From: Reticulascus tulasneorum
Taxonomy: Eukaryota > Ascomycota > Sordariomycetes > Glomerellales > Reticulascaceae
Reading direction: 5' to 3'
Assembly (NCBI GenBank): GCA_001557505.1
Contig: LSAX01000005.1
Span: forward strand, 558,001-622,000
DNA length: 64,000 nucleotides
Of the stretch, positions 33,333 through 45,292 are shown one piece after another (position 1 is the stretch's first letter; each line of letters opens with the position of its first letter). Under the pieces are notes generated by a model. The model saw only the letters and a list, made by a program, of their open reading frames with translations. It made no database searches and was not told the DNA's origin. The position numbers were made by a program, and so were the translations under genes.

Positions 33333-35239
33333 CTTGGATTCTGTCGTTGCCGTCACTAGGACGTTGGTGTCGAACAGCAAGGTGGAGCTTCGGCCTGATC
33401 ACGGTTCAGCCGTACAATTGCGAATATCGACTCGTTAGAAGCGTAACTAAAATGGTCATGAAACGGCAGCTGCAGTTACTTGGAACATGTCCCGTGAAGG
33501 TCACTTGAGTAGCAATTGACGGATATCATTATTCTTGACTTATTATACCACATTTATTGCGTCGTTCGAGGCGGTGATGTGTCGTATAAACATGCCATCT
33601 ATCAGGGCATCGCCAATTTTCTTCTGCTATCATGCTCAAGTCATTCAAGGAGGAACGACGCTATTTCTGTGTAATTGGCCAGAATGAGCCAACAGTTCTC
33701 ATTGGGAGGAATAGATCTCATCGATATCGGACTGCTTGCTCACCATCCCACGTTCTCCTAGGCGATAGCGCACCGGCAGGTGTGAATGGTGCAAGACACT
33801 CACCCACACTTATGCTGCCACTTCCTGCAACCGGAAACAAGATATGAGGTCTGAGCGAACGCTCATGCATGCAGTGAGATATCTGCGGGGTGCTAAGCAC
33901 TTGCATCCGGCGACAGGTAAAAGTTGCGGTCGAATGAAATCGACCGGCCGGTATCGTTGGGTCAGCATGAGCAGTACCGCGCAGTACGGATTGGGGTAAG
34001 GCCGTTCGTGGCCACTTTCCCAACGAAGAGCTGCGGAAACTAGCAACATGTCCCCCGCTCCGAGCTGAGTTCCGTCACCCGAAGTCCCATGGTTTTTGGG
34101 GGCGTCGCGAAGCAAGCATCGTCTACCTGATAGGTCAAGCAACGACCAGTAGCGGCTAGGCCAATATTCCCGGTGGTTCGATATAGCAGCCGCTATATTG
34201 CCGTGGCCGACATTGAAGTTTGTTCCGGTAAGATGTCCACAATCGGATGCTCAAAACCCTGATGATCGATAGAGATTGGATTGAAGAAGAATGTGGCCAG
34301 GCCCCACCCGACCGGGATGCCGCAAGGAGAATGCCGGCGGGGGAACGTCAATCTCAACAGAGCTCAAAGACCTGTCAGCATGTCAAGAAGGAACTAACTT
34401 CATTGCTGTATTTGGGACGCCAGACACTGCTCGCGGCAGCGAGAGGGCGAGCTTCCCGGACATTAGCTGCTCCTGATATATCTGTTCCCTTTCCATATTC
34501 GCAACAGCAGCGAATCGAAGTTGAGAATCGTCTCACCGATTGCTTTCGATACCACGTCGGTCGAAAGGTGGGGTTGAAGATGTGTTTTCGGGGACTCTAG
34601 ATGATGCAGAGACGAAGTTGATATATGATAGAAATGGCCTGGATACCCCATGGCATGACCACTTTGAGCTCAAGTCTGGGCATTTCATCTCGCAGGATTG
34701 TGGGATGCAACATGTTGGGGGTGGCCAGGCCAGGACTTGTCGAAAATCCATCCATCCATGTATGGCCCGAGCTCCTCAGATTTGAAGCACCAGCAGGAGC
34801 ATCGAGCTGGCTCTTTCCGGCTGTGCAATGATTAACCATGCAACACCCAGCTGGTTGAGATAGCGCCATACCATCCATCCGATCAGGGACAAGCTGGGAA
34901 ACACTAGATCCATTTGTGTGACAGAGTGTGACGGCAAGCGTTCAACGCGATTGCGCTTTGTGGGGTGGTGCGGGGAACCATTTCCATTGAGATATTGATG
35001 GCATGGGAAAGGACAATGAGCTCGATAAAAGGCGAGCTCCTGGCAAGAAGCTCTGTTATCTGAACCCTAGGTTCGTAGGGATTCCTTCTTCGCCCCGAGT
35101 TACGATTTAAAGTCAACCTTGTTTTTTGTACAGGCTTTTCTACAACCTTTGGCCGCTACCGAAAGCGAATAAGGGGCAAACTCATACGCAGGCAATTCTA
35201 CATCAATATCGACCCAGCACACCAACTGAAGTATAGAAG
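33333..35239. other. gene-free stretch
   Basis: 1.9 kb between two plus-strand genes. No frame shows a family motif. It contains the promoter of the SDR at 35240. Nothing else seen. Confidence 0.45.
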
Positions 35240-36291
35240 ATGTCTCGTTTCATCGGGCGAAGCAAGTCGCTTTGGTTGACTGCACAACGGATGGCCACCC
35301 CCAGATCCGCAGGAAATGTTCCTCTGCGGGCCACCTCGCAGCTCCGATCTTTCCACCAAACCCCTTCTGCGTTCCGTCCCGAAAGCCGGCCGAAATTCTT
35401 GCTTCCAGAATTCAGCCTTCGCGACAAAGTGATTGTAGTCAGTGGTGGTGCGAGGGGTTTAGGTCTGGTACAAACGGAGGCTCTCTTGGAAGCTGGTGCC
35501 ACAGGTATGGGCCGGCCTCTGCGAAGATGCTACCATCACAACCTGACAAGACCGTTTAGTCCACGCTATAGACCGCCTGCCCGAGCCGGCGCCAGAGTTC
35601 TCCAAGATATCGGAAAGAGCAACCAACGAGTTGGGCACATCCTTGACATATCACAATATCGATGTGAGAGATGTCGACAACCTCAACAAAATTGTGGAGG
35701 GCATCGCTACACAGCATGGCCGAATCGACGGGCTTATTGCAGCTGCTGGTATCCAGCAAGAAACGTCGGCCCTAGAGTATTCAGCCGCGGATGTCGACAA
35801 GATGATGGGGGTAAATGTCACTGGGGTGTTCATGACTGCCCAGGCCGTAGCACGCCAGATGGTCAAGCTGAAGACTGGGGGGAGTCTGGTGCTAATTGCA
35901 AGCATGAGTGCCACCGTGGCAAACCGTGGTCTTATCTGTCCGTAAGTATGATGTCCCTGGATCAGCATGGAAGCCACTAACGTGGTGGCGCAGTGCTTAT
36001 AATGCCTCCAAAGCTGCTGTTCTTCAACTTGGGCGTAATATGGCGGCTGAGTGGGGCGAGCATGGCATCAGAGTAAATACCATCTCCCCCGGATACATCG
36101 TAACGGCCATGGTTGAGGCGTTATTTGTCAAGTATCCCGAACGCCGTACCGAATGGCCGAAACACAACATGTTGGGCAGGCTGAGTTCACCAGAAGAGTA
36201 TCGTGGGGCTGCTGTTTTCCTGCTCAGTGATGCGAGCAGCTTCATGACGGGCAGCGATCTTCGAATCGATGGTGGACACTGCGCATGGTGA
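35240..36291 (+). CDS. short-chain dehydrogenase, sorbose/mannitol-reductase-like, with mitochondrial-type presequence
   Basis: 314 aa in three exons (35240-35504, 35560-35941, 35994-36291). The first 50 residues are rich in Arg/Ser/Ala and lack acidic residues (SRFIGRSKSLWLTAQRM...), resembling a mitochondrial presequence. The cofactor motif SGGARGLG has Ser for the usual Thr. The strand motif is AAAGIQ, the active site has serine in IASMSA and tyrosine-lysine in YNASK, and the dimer region is DGGHCAW at the very end. Relatives reduce keto-sugars or polyols (sorbose reductase, NADP-mannitol dehydrogenase), usually in the cytosol, so the extension is notable. Substrate unknown. Confidence 0.9.
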
Positions 36292-36564
36292 GAATCGATC
36301 AGAAGGCTTGGCTAGGAGTCCTAGGGCGGCTATCGGCGTGGCTGTGTCAAAGCAACTAAACGTCGTCGAATTCGTGCATTTCCTGCTGCAAGGCTCTGCC
36401 CAGATATATAGATATTCCTCGAGTAATTGATCTGCCTTCCAGGCTATCTGAATAGTGACTGGGCGGCCCGCCAAGATCAAAGTCAACGTATCCGGAATAT
36501 TAAGGCGCATACGTGGGAAGTGTCTGTGACCGGATCGAGTATCTTGGCTCTGCCTTTCATCGCC

Positions 36565-37218
36565 TCATGCCGAGGGAGCACTGAAGGGAGAAGTGATACC
36601 GGGTCGCCCAAGCTTTTCTACGACTCCAGCTTTGAGATCGAACTGCGACTCAATATTGAGTGAAGATACACCTCGCTCACGCAACACATGGATCTGGATG
36701 ATAGTGTTCAAGTCCAAGAACTCCCTCCCTTGGCTGCCTTTTCGACCAATGCCATCAAACTCCGCTTCCGCCCTCTGCTGAAGCAATCTCCTCGCTTCTA
36801 GTGCCGCAAGAGTAGTATTATTCGCTGGCGATGGGTATGATGGCCCACTTGGTGAACGTTGGCCGAATGGTTCTGGTGCTGGCGCCGCGGTCGATGAGGA
36901 GGAGTAGGTAGGATTCGGTTGCACAATGCCCATCTGCTTCAGACGCTGTGCAAACGCGGCCGTAATGTTGTCCGGATCTATGGAATCAGCCATGATTTCT
37001 GCAGAGTACTATTAGCCAAGGCCGGATCGCAGCGAAAGCTATGTATGGCATTAGAACCAACCGTCATTCTTTGTTGTCGAAGCTTGTGGCCTCCCAGTTG
37101 GCTGTGATGGAACTGGACCGCGTGCTGCTCTGATTGCGGCTGGAGGAACGGCGCCTGGCGTACGAGTTGGGAACTTGCGAGTTGCTCCCTGCGCGGCTTT
37201 AGAAGACGTGGAACCCAT
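36565..37218 (-). CDS. small helix-turn-helix-like protein with putative N-myristoylation signal
   Basis: Two exons (37062-37218, 36565-36998; intron 36999-37061 ends TGCAG) give 196 aa. The N-terminus MGSTSSK fits an N-myristoylation motif (Gly2, Ser6, Lys7). A Pro/Ser-rich linker follows. The C-terminal 60 residues (EFLDLNTIIQIHVLRERG, then SSLNIESQFDLKAGVVEKLG) look like a helix-turn-helix pair. A second possible start at 36993 (MADSIDPDN) lies just inside exon 2; I favour the spliced form because frame and splice sites fit and the exon-1 peptide is coding-like. Conserved-looking but not a family I can name. A membrane-tethered adaptor is one reading. Confidence 0.72.
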
Positions 37219-37561
37219 TTCAGAATCAATTGCTCATGCTACTCTGCCAGGGAGGTCAAAGACGGAGTGATGGAGGTAAATCCGGATAGGTCAGTTACAG
37301 ACGAACATAGGTGGAAGATTTTAGGTGGGTCCGCATTGCAACACGTCTATCCAGTCATGACGCAGTCATTCATTTCCACTAATTACCCCATTCTACCGAG
37401 ATGTCGAGTTAGGGAGCTGCATTTTAACTACCTTTACCACAGTTCGATGTGCATTGTGCACCTTAACAGATATATGCTCGATCAAAATATTTACAATTTG
37501 AAGAGCTGTCCCATACTGTAATTACAAAGCATCGGAGTTCTCCTAGGCAGTCGACCATATC
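37219..37561. other. gene-free stretch
   Basis: 343 bases between minus-strand genes: the promoter of the HTH-like protein and the 3' region of the mannanase. Nothing else seen. Confidence 0.4.
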
Positions 37562-39087
37562 CTAGCCAATTGCAGTCACATGGTCAGTGACCAAGCAAGT
37601 CCAGTCCGAGCTGCCATAGTAGATGGTGAAGCCGTCGTTGTGAGATTGGCCGGTGCTGATGATGTCACCAAGCTGCCAAAACGCGTCGCCACCCATACCC
37701 GGCGATGCCAAAGATGCTTGCTGCCATGGTCTTTCGAGTGCGCAATGCTGGGACATCGTACCATCTATCAATGCGCATGTTAGCAAGTAGCTTGTACGGA
37801 AAGGGGCTGACCATGGGTATGCCCGGCCCAAAGAAACTGACATTCTTCTAAGAAGCATGGCTTGCCAGCAGCAGCGCACAGAGCTGCGTGGTCCTTGATC
37901 CATTGGCTTCCCCATGCGTAGCTAGTGCTCCCTGAGAACTCGTTAGTAAGCACGCGGATATTCTCTCCGAATGAACCTACAATGATCGGGATATAGATGG
38001 AGAGTGCCAAAGTCGAGTGTCGCAATATCCAGATTTTTTTGCCAGTCAAGGCCCTCAGAGTAAGTGTATGGGTAGCTCCCATCACCAGGAAGACCGAATC
38101 CTTCGTCGCCGAGCGTAACCATATGATTTGGATCCAGTGACTTGACATACTCGGAAGCCGACTTGGCCCAGTTGTAGATGACGGACGTATTGCACTGTGA
38201 GCAGCGTGGCTCATTCGCCAGCTCCCACGCAAAGATTGCAGTGCTTGTCTTGTACCGGCTCACAACTGCTGTGACGTAGCGACGGTACTGTGCCTGGGCG
38301 GCAGCGTTGGTATACCATCCGTTATGATCGCCTCCGAACGCTGCTATGTATGCATTCATTCCACCATAGTCATTCCAATTGTTGACGAAATTGATGATTA
38401 GCTTGATGCCCCGGGCCTCAGCAGCCTGGACGACGTAATCCAGCCTCTGCAGACCGTTGGCGCCGGTATTGATAGTTGAGCCGGAGGAAGAGAGATACTG
38501 GAAGTATACGGTACCAGACCCGGGCACACTAGTAACATCGTTGAAGCCCCAGATGCGCAGAACGGTCAACCCGGATGCCTTGAGGTGGTCCAACACCAAG
38601 TCAACGTCGCCATTGTTGGTCAGGAAACTGCACCAGTAGCAGTTGGTCCCAGCAAGGTACTTCGTTACACCATTAATGGTGAATTTGGAGCCGCTGGCTT
38701 TTGCGAAGCCGGTTCCTGACGGGCCACTGGCCGACTTCGTACTGGTTGCTATCGATGTACTCGTCCTAAGAGTTGTAGAGCTTGTTCGAATTGCGGAGGT
38801 TGTACTCGTTTTGAGAGTGGTTGAGCTTGTTCTAGCTGCAGAAGTTGTCGACGACAATGTTGTAGTTGCGGCACCTGCTCAGTATTAGTTCGGGGAAATT
38901 GCCGCTGATATTCTAGTCTTTCACCTGGAATACATTGTGAATAGTAGTCACTGTACCACTGACAATGTGCTCCTGACACGCATGTTGTAGCCCCGGTCCA
39001 ACCTTGTCCGCCGCATTGTCCATATAGAGCTTGTTGGGCTGAGGCAGTAAGGGCGAGAGACAAAAGACAGACAAGAGCAGGCTTCAT
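37562..39087 (-). CDS. secreted CBM1-GH5 endo-beta-1,4-mannanase
   Basis: Cleaves mannan backbones outside the cell. Four exons (38925-39087, 37981-38874, 37842-37931, 37562-37764) give 449 aa. A signal peptide ([13 protein letters not shown]) is followed at once by a cellulose-binding CBM1 ([15 protein letters not shown] ... YYSQC), a Ser/Thr-rich linker and a GH5 subfamily 7-type catalytic domain. The acid/base glutamate is in WELANEPRC and the nucleophile in CFLEEYG, which is split by an intron and restored on splicing. The aromatic motifs HLYPDHW and FWQLGD are also intact. N-terminal CBM1 is one of the two common arrangements. Probably part of plant-cell-wall degradation. Confidence 0.95.
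38759..38848 (-). repeat. 45-bp tandem repeat in mannanase linker
   Basis: Two adjacent 45-base units (38804-38848 and 38759-38803) encode 15-residue Ser/Thr-rich units, [15 protein letters not shown] and [15 protein letters not shown]. They form part of the O-glycosylated linker between CBM1 and the GH5 domain. Such in-frame duplication is a simple route to linker length change. Confidence 0.85.
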
Positions 39088-40760
39088 CGTGAGGATCGCC
39101 TGGTAATCAGGTTCTCAGCAAGTCAGTTCAGACTTACCCGAGCAACAATATACAGTGCAAACTTCGCGGGCAACAGTCGGGACCTATTTAGATGTTCATC
39201 TATGTAGAAACCCAGCACTACGGAGCCTGCCAAGTGCCATGTAGGCCACTACAGACTTGCGGCGGGTCGCGTTCCTCCTTGACTTCAAATTGCTAGCCCA
39301 TGAAGCCCGCCAAATTCCATCAATAGCGAGCATTGAGAAGTTTCTTCTCAAGGCCAGAGTGGGCACTAAGATAAGGGGCCGTCCCTGGGAGCCAGTTGCA
39401 CCGGACCCCTCATTGAGGAGTTTGTCCGGAACTAGGTGATGGAGTGCAGGCAAGGACGGCGATTATGGAAACCCTCCAATACTATCGGATTGGAAGGCTC
39501 TTGGAATAGTTCGGATCGTTGAGGACACATTTGTGAAAAGGTTCTGCGTGAAGGCAACCCAGGCTGAAGGAGCTGCAGGTTGGGCGTTCGAAAGCGCACC
39601 AAAGCAAAGCTGAGCCACAAGTACAAGTAGAGACTTCACATTAAGTCTACGTCAACTGAGACCGACCATCTACCCTGAACCTCGTGATGGAGACATTTCC
39701 AAGGTTTGCATGATGTGGTGCCCAGGGTGCGGGCATCGACAGCGGATCGTTGGCCCCCGAGGTCCACTTCTGGCCGCTGCTAGTACATATCAAACTTAGA
39801 TATACACATTCTACCTACCTAGATTCGTCTAGCTCCGAATAACCTCAAAACCTCACCTGGGCCTCCCGGCCCAAACCGCATACCCTCTCCGAGATAGAGT
39901 CCGGGCAGCCTGGAGCTCAGCTTTGACTCTCTGTCGTTAGCAATCGTAAAACCGGTCTGGATATGTATAGAGTGCCGTCACTTAGGGTTCCGGCCGGGTA
40001 GTGCTAATTTCAACCTTCAAAGGATGCTCAACCAGATCAATCAATTTCTTACTCACAATGCCCACGACATTGGCGCTGTTCCAATTCACTGGTCCGAATC
40101 AATGGCAAGACGAAGGCTAGTTCCAAAACTACTGGGTCTCAATGGCCCGAGCAGTTCGTGGGATTGACTATGAGCCGTACACGGGACTGATTCTTGTTCT
40201 GATTTGACCTTCAAGCGTGCCTTTCCGGGTGTCGGGGACAACTAACAGAATTTTGACGACGAAGCTCTCAATCCCTCTCTCTTTCAGCAGTCAGCAGATT
40301 GTCGCCATTGTTTGAACTATCTCTTTGTTTTGTAAACTGGATCTGGAACACATCTAGTTCACCAATAGACATGTACCCAGCCAAGCGATATTGCGTTTCC
40401 GCTCTGCACTGCCTACCAACGGACTGCTGCTCTTTGTTTGTGAGGCACTGACAATGTTCCCGTCCCCGCGCCGCATCTACAATATCATCCCGGATCTGCA
40501 AGGGCAAAAAGAAGCATCCTCACTGCCGAACCTTACGGAGATTTACCCAGAATTGAGCCGCGAGACCCCATAACGGCAGTGAGCCGCTAGATTGCCTGGG
40601 ATAAATCAATATGATTGACAACAGTGTGCATACTTGCCCTCTATTTCGACTTAAGTTGACGAGGCGGGGGGAGCTCTGAGCTCGGGGTCTTGATCTCTCA
40701 ACCATCAGCAGCGACAATATTTGACCGTTGCGTAGATATTTAGCTGGACAGACTTCCAAG
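39088..40760. other. divergent gene-free stretch, mannanase / beta-propeller gene
   Basis: 1.67 kb between outward-facing start codons. Promoters of both secreted proteins are expected here. It contains CTACCTACCTAG (39811-39822) and no frame with family motifs. Confidence 0.45.
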
Positions 40761-41886
40761 ATGGCAATTCTATATTCTATTCTTGCAAGACTCGTGTTCA
40801 CCGCCGCCGCCGTGAGTGCAAGAGTCGTGTACAGACAAGCTCAGGGCTGCCCTGCATTCACGAAAGGCACTTTCAACCTCGAGCAATACCAGCTATATCC
40901 TGAGAACGCCGACTGGGATTTTGACAATTGCTTGGTCTACTTTGGGTACTTGTCTCTGATGGACGAAAACATTCACACCCCTGCTTACATTGTCCAGCGC
41001 ACTCTTCAATTCCACGGTCGTAGCCTACAACCCGTACAAAGACGAAGTTGTTGATATCATCACTTTCGAAGGGATAACTCATAATCCAGCTCTCCATATC
41101 GGAGGCGTTGGCATAGATCCCTACACCAAACTTCTGACTGTGGTCGTTGATGCTGCTGCGCCTTTCAGCACAGGCGGGAAAGATGTGTCGGGCGACAACT
41201 TCATCATCAAGTACGACCCGTCTACGGAACGAGTCCTCTGGAATCTGAACATCACCGCCGTTAGCCAGGGCAAGTATGGGGGCTTCCAGGACGTTGAGCA
41301 TGACTCTCGTGGAGTCACGTACATTGTTGGAACGTTCCCCGGTACGATTCTGCGGGTTGACCCAGAAGGCAAAGCAGTAGTCCCATGGTATCTGCCTTCC
41401 GAGATCGTGTCCACGCAGAGGGGATACTCTGGATTGGCTGCCACGGGTGACATTCTCCTCACAAACGACAACCCGGCGAACAGTGACGGCGTGCAAATCT
41501 ATCGTTTCGACATGACTGCCGAAAAAGGTGTTCCGGTACTTGTCCCAAGGACCCCGAATACACCACTGAGCCCTAGTGATGCGATCTACCTGCCCCCGAA
41601 ATACGGAGGTAAGGTCCTGTTGGTAGCTGAAAACAGCAAAGGTATCACGGTCCTCCGATCAAAGGACGGCAGCTGGACATCTGCAGAACATCTTGGGTTG
41701 ATCCCTAACGATTCACCGGCAGCGCAAGGCGGTATTCTTGTCGCTGCGGTCCAGATTGGTCAAAGCATCTTCATGGTGGAAGAGTTTTTTGCTGATCCTG
41801 TCGTTCCGGGAACTACTGCAGGGAACAGAACGACGTTTCCTTTGATAGATATCACTGCTGGAGTAGCAGCCCTACTCGACGCTTAG
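40761..41886 (+). CDS. secreted beta-propeller protein, Mala s 1/Tri14-like
   Basis: Two exons (40761-40945, 40998-41886) give 357 aa. A signal peptide (ILARLVFTAAAVSA) is followed by repeated beta-strand blocks with SMP-30/NHL-like character: HIGGVGIDPYTKLLTVVVDA, DNFIIKYDPSTERVLW, GFQDVEHDSRGVTYIVGTFPG, YSGLAATGDILLTND. The pattern resembles the fungal family containing the Malassezia allergen Mala s 1 and the Tri14 protein of trichothecene clusters. That assignment is from memory of the family, without a search. No trichothecene biosynthetic gene accompanies it here. Biochemical function is unknown; Tri14 proteins have been linked to virulence rather than catalysis. Confidence 0.75.
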
Positions 41887-42379
41887 TGGACTCCAGGATG
41901 TATAGATAAAGCTATGGTACTCTTTCTACGCCCATATACCTATTGTGGAAGATGATACTGTTTCGGTCGACATGCAGGCTCCAATGAATGCCTCGTGTAC
42001 GATTCCAGTTTGAAATGCCTTTATTTGATACAAATGGCAGAGCTTGCCAACCCTCCTCAGGATCTGTCTATAAAATATCCTCAACTGCCTGGTCTCTGGA
42101 GTCCGTTACTTGGAGATTGATCACACGAAACTGCACCGCTTCACAAATATTGTTATAAATCAAAGAATGTATACTATTATTTTATTAAGTAGCATCTAGA
42201 ACTACTCTGTAGGTTTCATGAACGCAGGGGAATGTCCAGATAACCCGCCTTTCACCCCTTCATTCTCGTATAAGCCAGTAGAGCGGACTGATCATGTAAC
42301 CGAGAGGTTTCTCGGAGGTACCCTGACTGTGCCATCCCCAAAAGCCTTCCTTAATATCCTGACCGACGTTACACCGTCG
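41887..42379. other. gene-free stretch
   Basis: 493 bases between convergent genes; two 3' regions and nothing else recognisable. Confidence 0.4.
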
Positions 42380-43351
42380 TTAGTCATGAGTTGCGTGCCG
42401 CGCTCCCATGAACACGTCGCGGCCTGTAGCCTTGAATATGCACTCAAACTTCCCTGGTGGCCACTTCCATGAAGCATTGTACGGCCATTTTTCTGGTGAA
42501 ATATCCACAAACCCAAGGAATGCTCCGGATTCCCCCCAAATGGCTTGGCCTGGCTGGGGGGTAGCCGCTCTGATCTCCTTCTTACTCACAGGATCCACCC
42601 AAACTTGTGTCCCGTCACGATTCATCCTCTTGGCAGCCACTTTTTGCACGTTACCGTTGTTAGGGTCCACGAGACACATGTAGGCGCCAACAGGGAAAGG
42701 ACCGGTGTGACCTAGACCACACAGCCGGCGTGCCTCGACTAGTTGATTCCAGAGTCTGGTTTTGTCAATATTGGGCTGGGACTTGGGTGACGAGACGAGT
42801 GGACCTGATGGCGATACAACGCGGAGAGGGCTGCTTGGGAAAACGCCGTGCAGGTGAAGCTCCTGTCGAGCGTTCTTTGCAGCACCAGAGATTTGTTTCT
42901 GATGACCTGATGATGCAGGAACACGGGCAGGAGACTGTGATGGAAGCTGACTTCGTTTAAGTCGGCGAGCTGATCGCAAGGGTGAGGAGAACCGATGATC
43001 TGGTAACTGTCGGTGAATATGAACGAGACTCGCGTGACATCTTTTGTCAGTGTCTGGCGGGATTATTTAGCTATGAGGGTTGGTAATCCCTGAGAGGCTC
43101 TTGAGACTCACGAATCTTGAGAGTTTTATGGGACAAAAGGGCAGACCCCATGGGGTTCTGCGTTGGCCTTCCTGATATGGGACTGAACGTCGTGATATTT
43201 TTCACTGTGGAGTTGATCAGTATAGAAGGTATAGTGTGGGATGATCGCGGGAATGCCAACTCTGTGCTGATATCAGACCTCGACGGGGACCAGGTGTTCC
43301 GCCATCCTGGTCACGGCTCTTTTTCTTCGCGGCAGTGCTAATAGAAGCCAT
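42380..43351 (-). CDS. hypothetical protein (tentative three-exon model)
   Basis: My model joins 43261-43351, 43112-43204 and 42380-43053, giving 285 aa with introns of 56 and 58 nt. The last exon carries a coding-like block (RLWNQLVEARRLCGLGHTG, PVGAYMCLVDPNNG, QPGQAIWGESGAFLGFVDIS) of about 110 residues that looks like a folded domain; the first half is basic and Ser/Pro-rich. The start, MASISTAAKKKSRD, has an acceptable context. I recognise no family. The third exon is better supported than the first two; the gene may be longer, or restricted in distribution. Confidence 0.4.
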
Positions 43352-44300
43352 ATTCACAAGGAAAATATGAACGGTGTACTCTGGAGTGCTTTGTTGCCGA
43401 GTTTCTTGCTGAATGCTGCCGTCTCCTTGTGGAGAGTTGCCGGGATAAGGGTTTGCTTCTTCTGCTGGTTTGATTCAGTGCCACTCTGGCTCTTCATATG
43501 TGCTACTGTGGCCAAAGATGTAATCATAAGTGAACCCTCCTCCTTTGAGTTCTATTCACGACGAGGAATGATAACAGGAGCACTTTGAAGACGGTCAACA
43601 AAAGGTTCGGTCCTTGCTCAGGTGAGTTCGCGTACGTTGGTGTTGATGGAGAGTCTTAAGAAAAGTCGTTTTTGGAAGGCTCTTTCCTCTGAAGGGGCAT
43701 TTTCTCCTGAGAACATCCTCGATGGCTGAGTGAAAAGTGAGTTGAATGGATATAATGATAATCGTTCTCACCCTCCCTGCTAATGCAACTCACATTGTGT
43801 GCCGTTACAACAGAAGGAGGGAGGGAGGGCCTAGAGCTCTGAGGGACGGGTTTCTTTGCCATACATCGGACTATTGGCAAAAATACCTTGATTTCACTGA
43901 TGATAGTCTTTGGATTGTTTCCATTCTATTTTGATTGGGGACTTAACTTGATATGGGGAGATGTGATGATGTTCAGCAACGCTTTAGATCCCCGCCGTGG
44001 CACGTCTACGGCGTCTCTGCAAGTGTCCCCTACAACTGCTATCGGCTAGGAGAACAAATACGGCGGAATAAAAAGTCCTGGAACTAATTTACTGGCTTTA
44101 AATTGGATACAAAGGCAGATGCTTCTGTAGTACATGGCCTGATACAGTGTCCCGTCGTTGAAAGGGTTGTATTGACATTATTAACTCCTGTTCAAACCAA
44201 CTAACTTTCCAGGGCCCTCAAAGAATCCAACTTCACTCTGCTGTTGAAGTTGCGAAATGCTTGAGAAATAACCAACCCAGCGCTCCAATCTCCCTCGCTC
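43352..44300. other. gene-free stretch
   Basis: About 950 bases; short open frames only, no motifs. Presumed promoter of the hypothetical gene and 3' region of the But2-domain gene. Confidence 0.4.
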
Positions 44301-45292
44301 TTAGCACTTGGTAATATATAAGCCAATGGGAGAAGGGTTAAAGTCCTGGAACCACCAAAGGCATGTATCACCTCCCTTGGGTTCCTGGATCTTAAAGCTA
44401 ACTGCCTGCCCTGCAGGGCAGTCGAATGTTGCGATAGCATAACCGTTGCCCGGAGACACGGTGAAGGTTCCTAGGTCATCTTTCACTCCAGGAGCGTTGT
44501 CGTATGTAGTGTCTTGGCTTGCAATACCTTGAAGAGATGCAAAGCTTAAGGCTCCAGAGCCGGTCAGTGAGAAGTCGGAAGTCTCCAGGTCTGCTTTCTT
44601 CGGGAGGAGGAAAATCAGGCTACACTTCTTGCCCTTATCTTCCCAAGGGATGTCAAAGTTGAAGATTGAAGAGACCGTGGGTGAGATGTTTCCATCAAAA
44701 GACGTGCCGAAAGCCGTATTGGGTTTGGTGCTATCGATGGGAATGATAAGATGCGGAAATTCATACGGACCACTCAGGTCTAATGGGCAAGTGGCGGGCG
44801 GAGGAGTTGGGCAACTAGAATGGCAGCCATCGGCGCTGAGAGTTACAGTACGACAGTTGATCCCATGCCCGAACTCAAGGTATATATTGTACTGTCCGCC
44901 CCCGGCGTCACAATCGTAGAAAGTGGACTGGCCGTTGAAGGATACGCCACCGTCACATCCAATCATCCAGCCTTGCTCTGGTATCTGCCCCGGGTCACAT
45001 TGTAGTACCTTTGTGGGAGCTTTGATATGTTAGCGTATGCAATTCAAATATTGGATGGCTTCTCACGGGTCCACCAGCATCCGCGGCCCTGACCATCGAC
45101 AACACTATTTCCTTCCAGACTGAGATCCGATGCGACGATGCCACTTCCATACCTCGCCTGGCCGCTTGCTAACTGACCAACAAGGCCAGTAACAGACCCA
45201 TGTGCGTTGATATGAAAGGTGCAGCCGCCACGTATGGCAAGGCCATGCGCAGCGGATGCTAGATAGGCTATGGTGGTAAGAGTAAACTGCAT
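44301..45292 (-). CDS. secreted protein with But2-type C-terminal domain
   Basis: Two exons (45067-45292, 44301-45019) give 314 aa. A signal peptide (FTLTTIAYLASAAHG) is followed by a Cys/Gly-rich N-terminal region containing C-rich blocks (CDPGQIPEQGWMIGCDGG, CHSSCPTPPPATCP). The C-terminal 150 residues match the fungal But2/Glycoprotein-X type domain: GPYEFPHLIIPIDS, IFNFDIPWEDKGKKCSLIFL, YAIATFDCPAGQAVSF, FNPSPIGLYI. These domains are abundant in secreted or wall-associated fungal proteins; molecular function is unproven. The intron falls in a Trp-Trp-Thr segment and is GT-AG, 47 nt. Confidence 0.85.

Noticed and set aside
37765..37980. Mannanase broken near its nucleophile
   Set aside because: Two introns (37932-37980 and 37765-37841) restore HLYPDHWST and FLEEYGTM, so the active site is intact.
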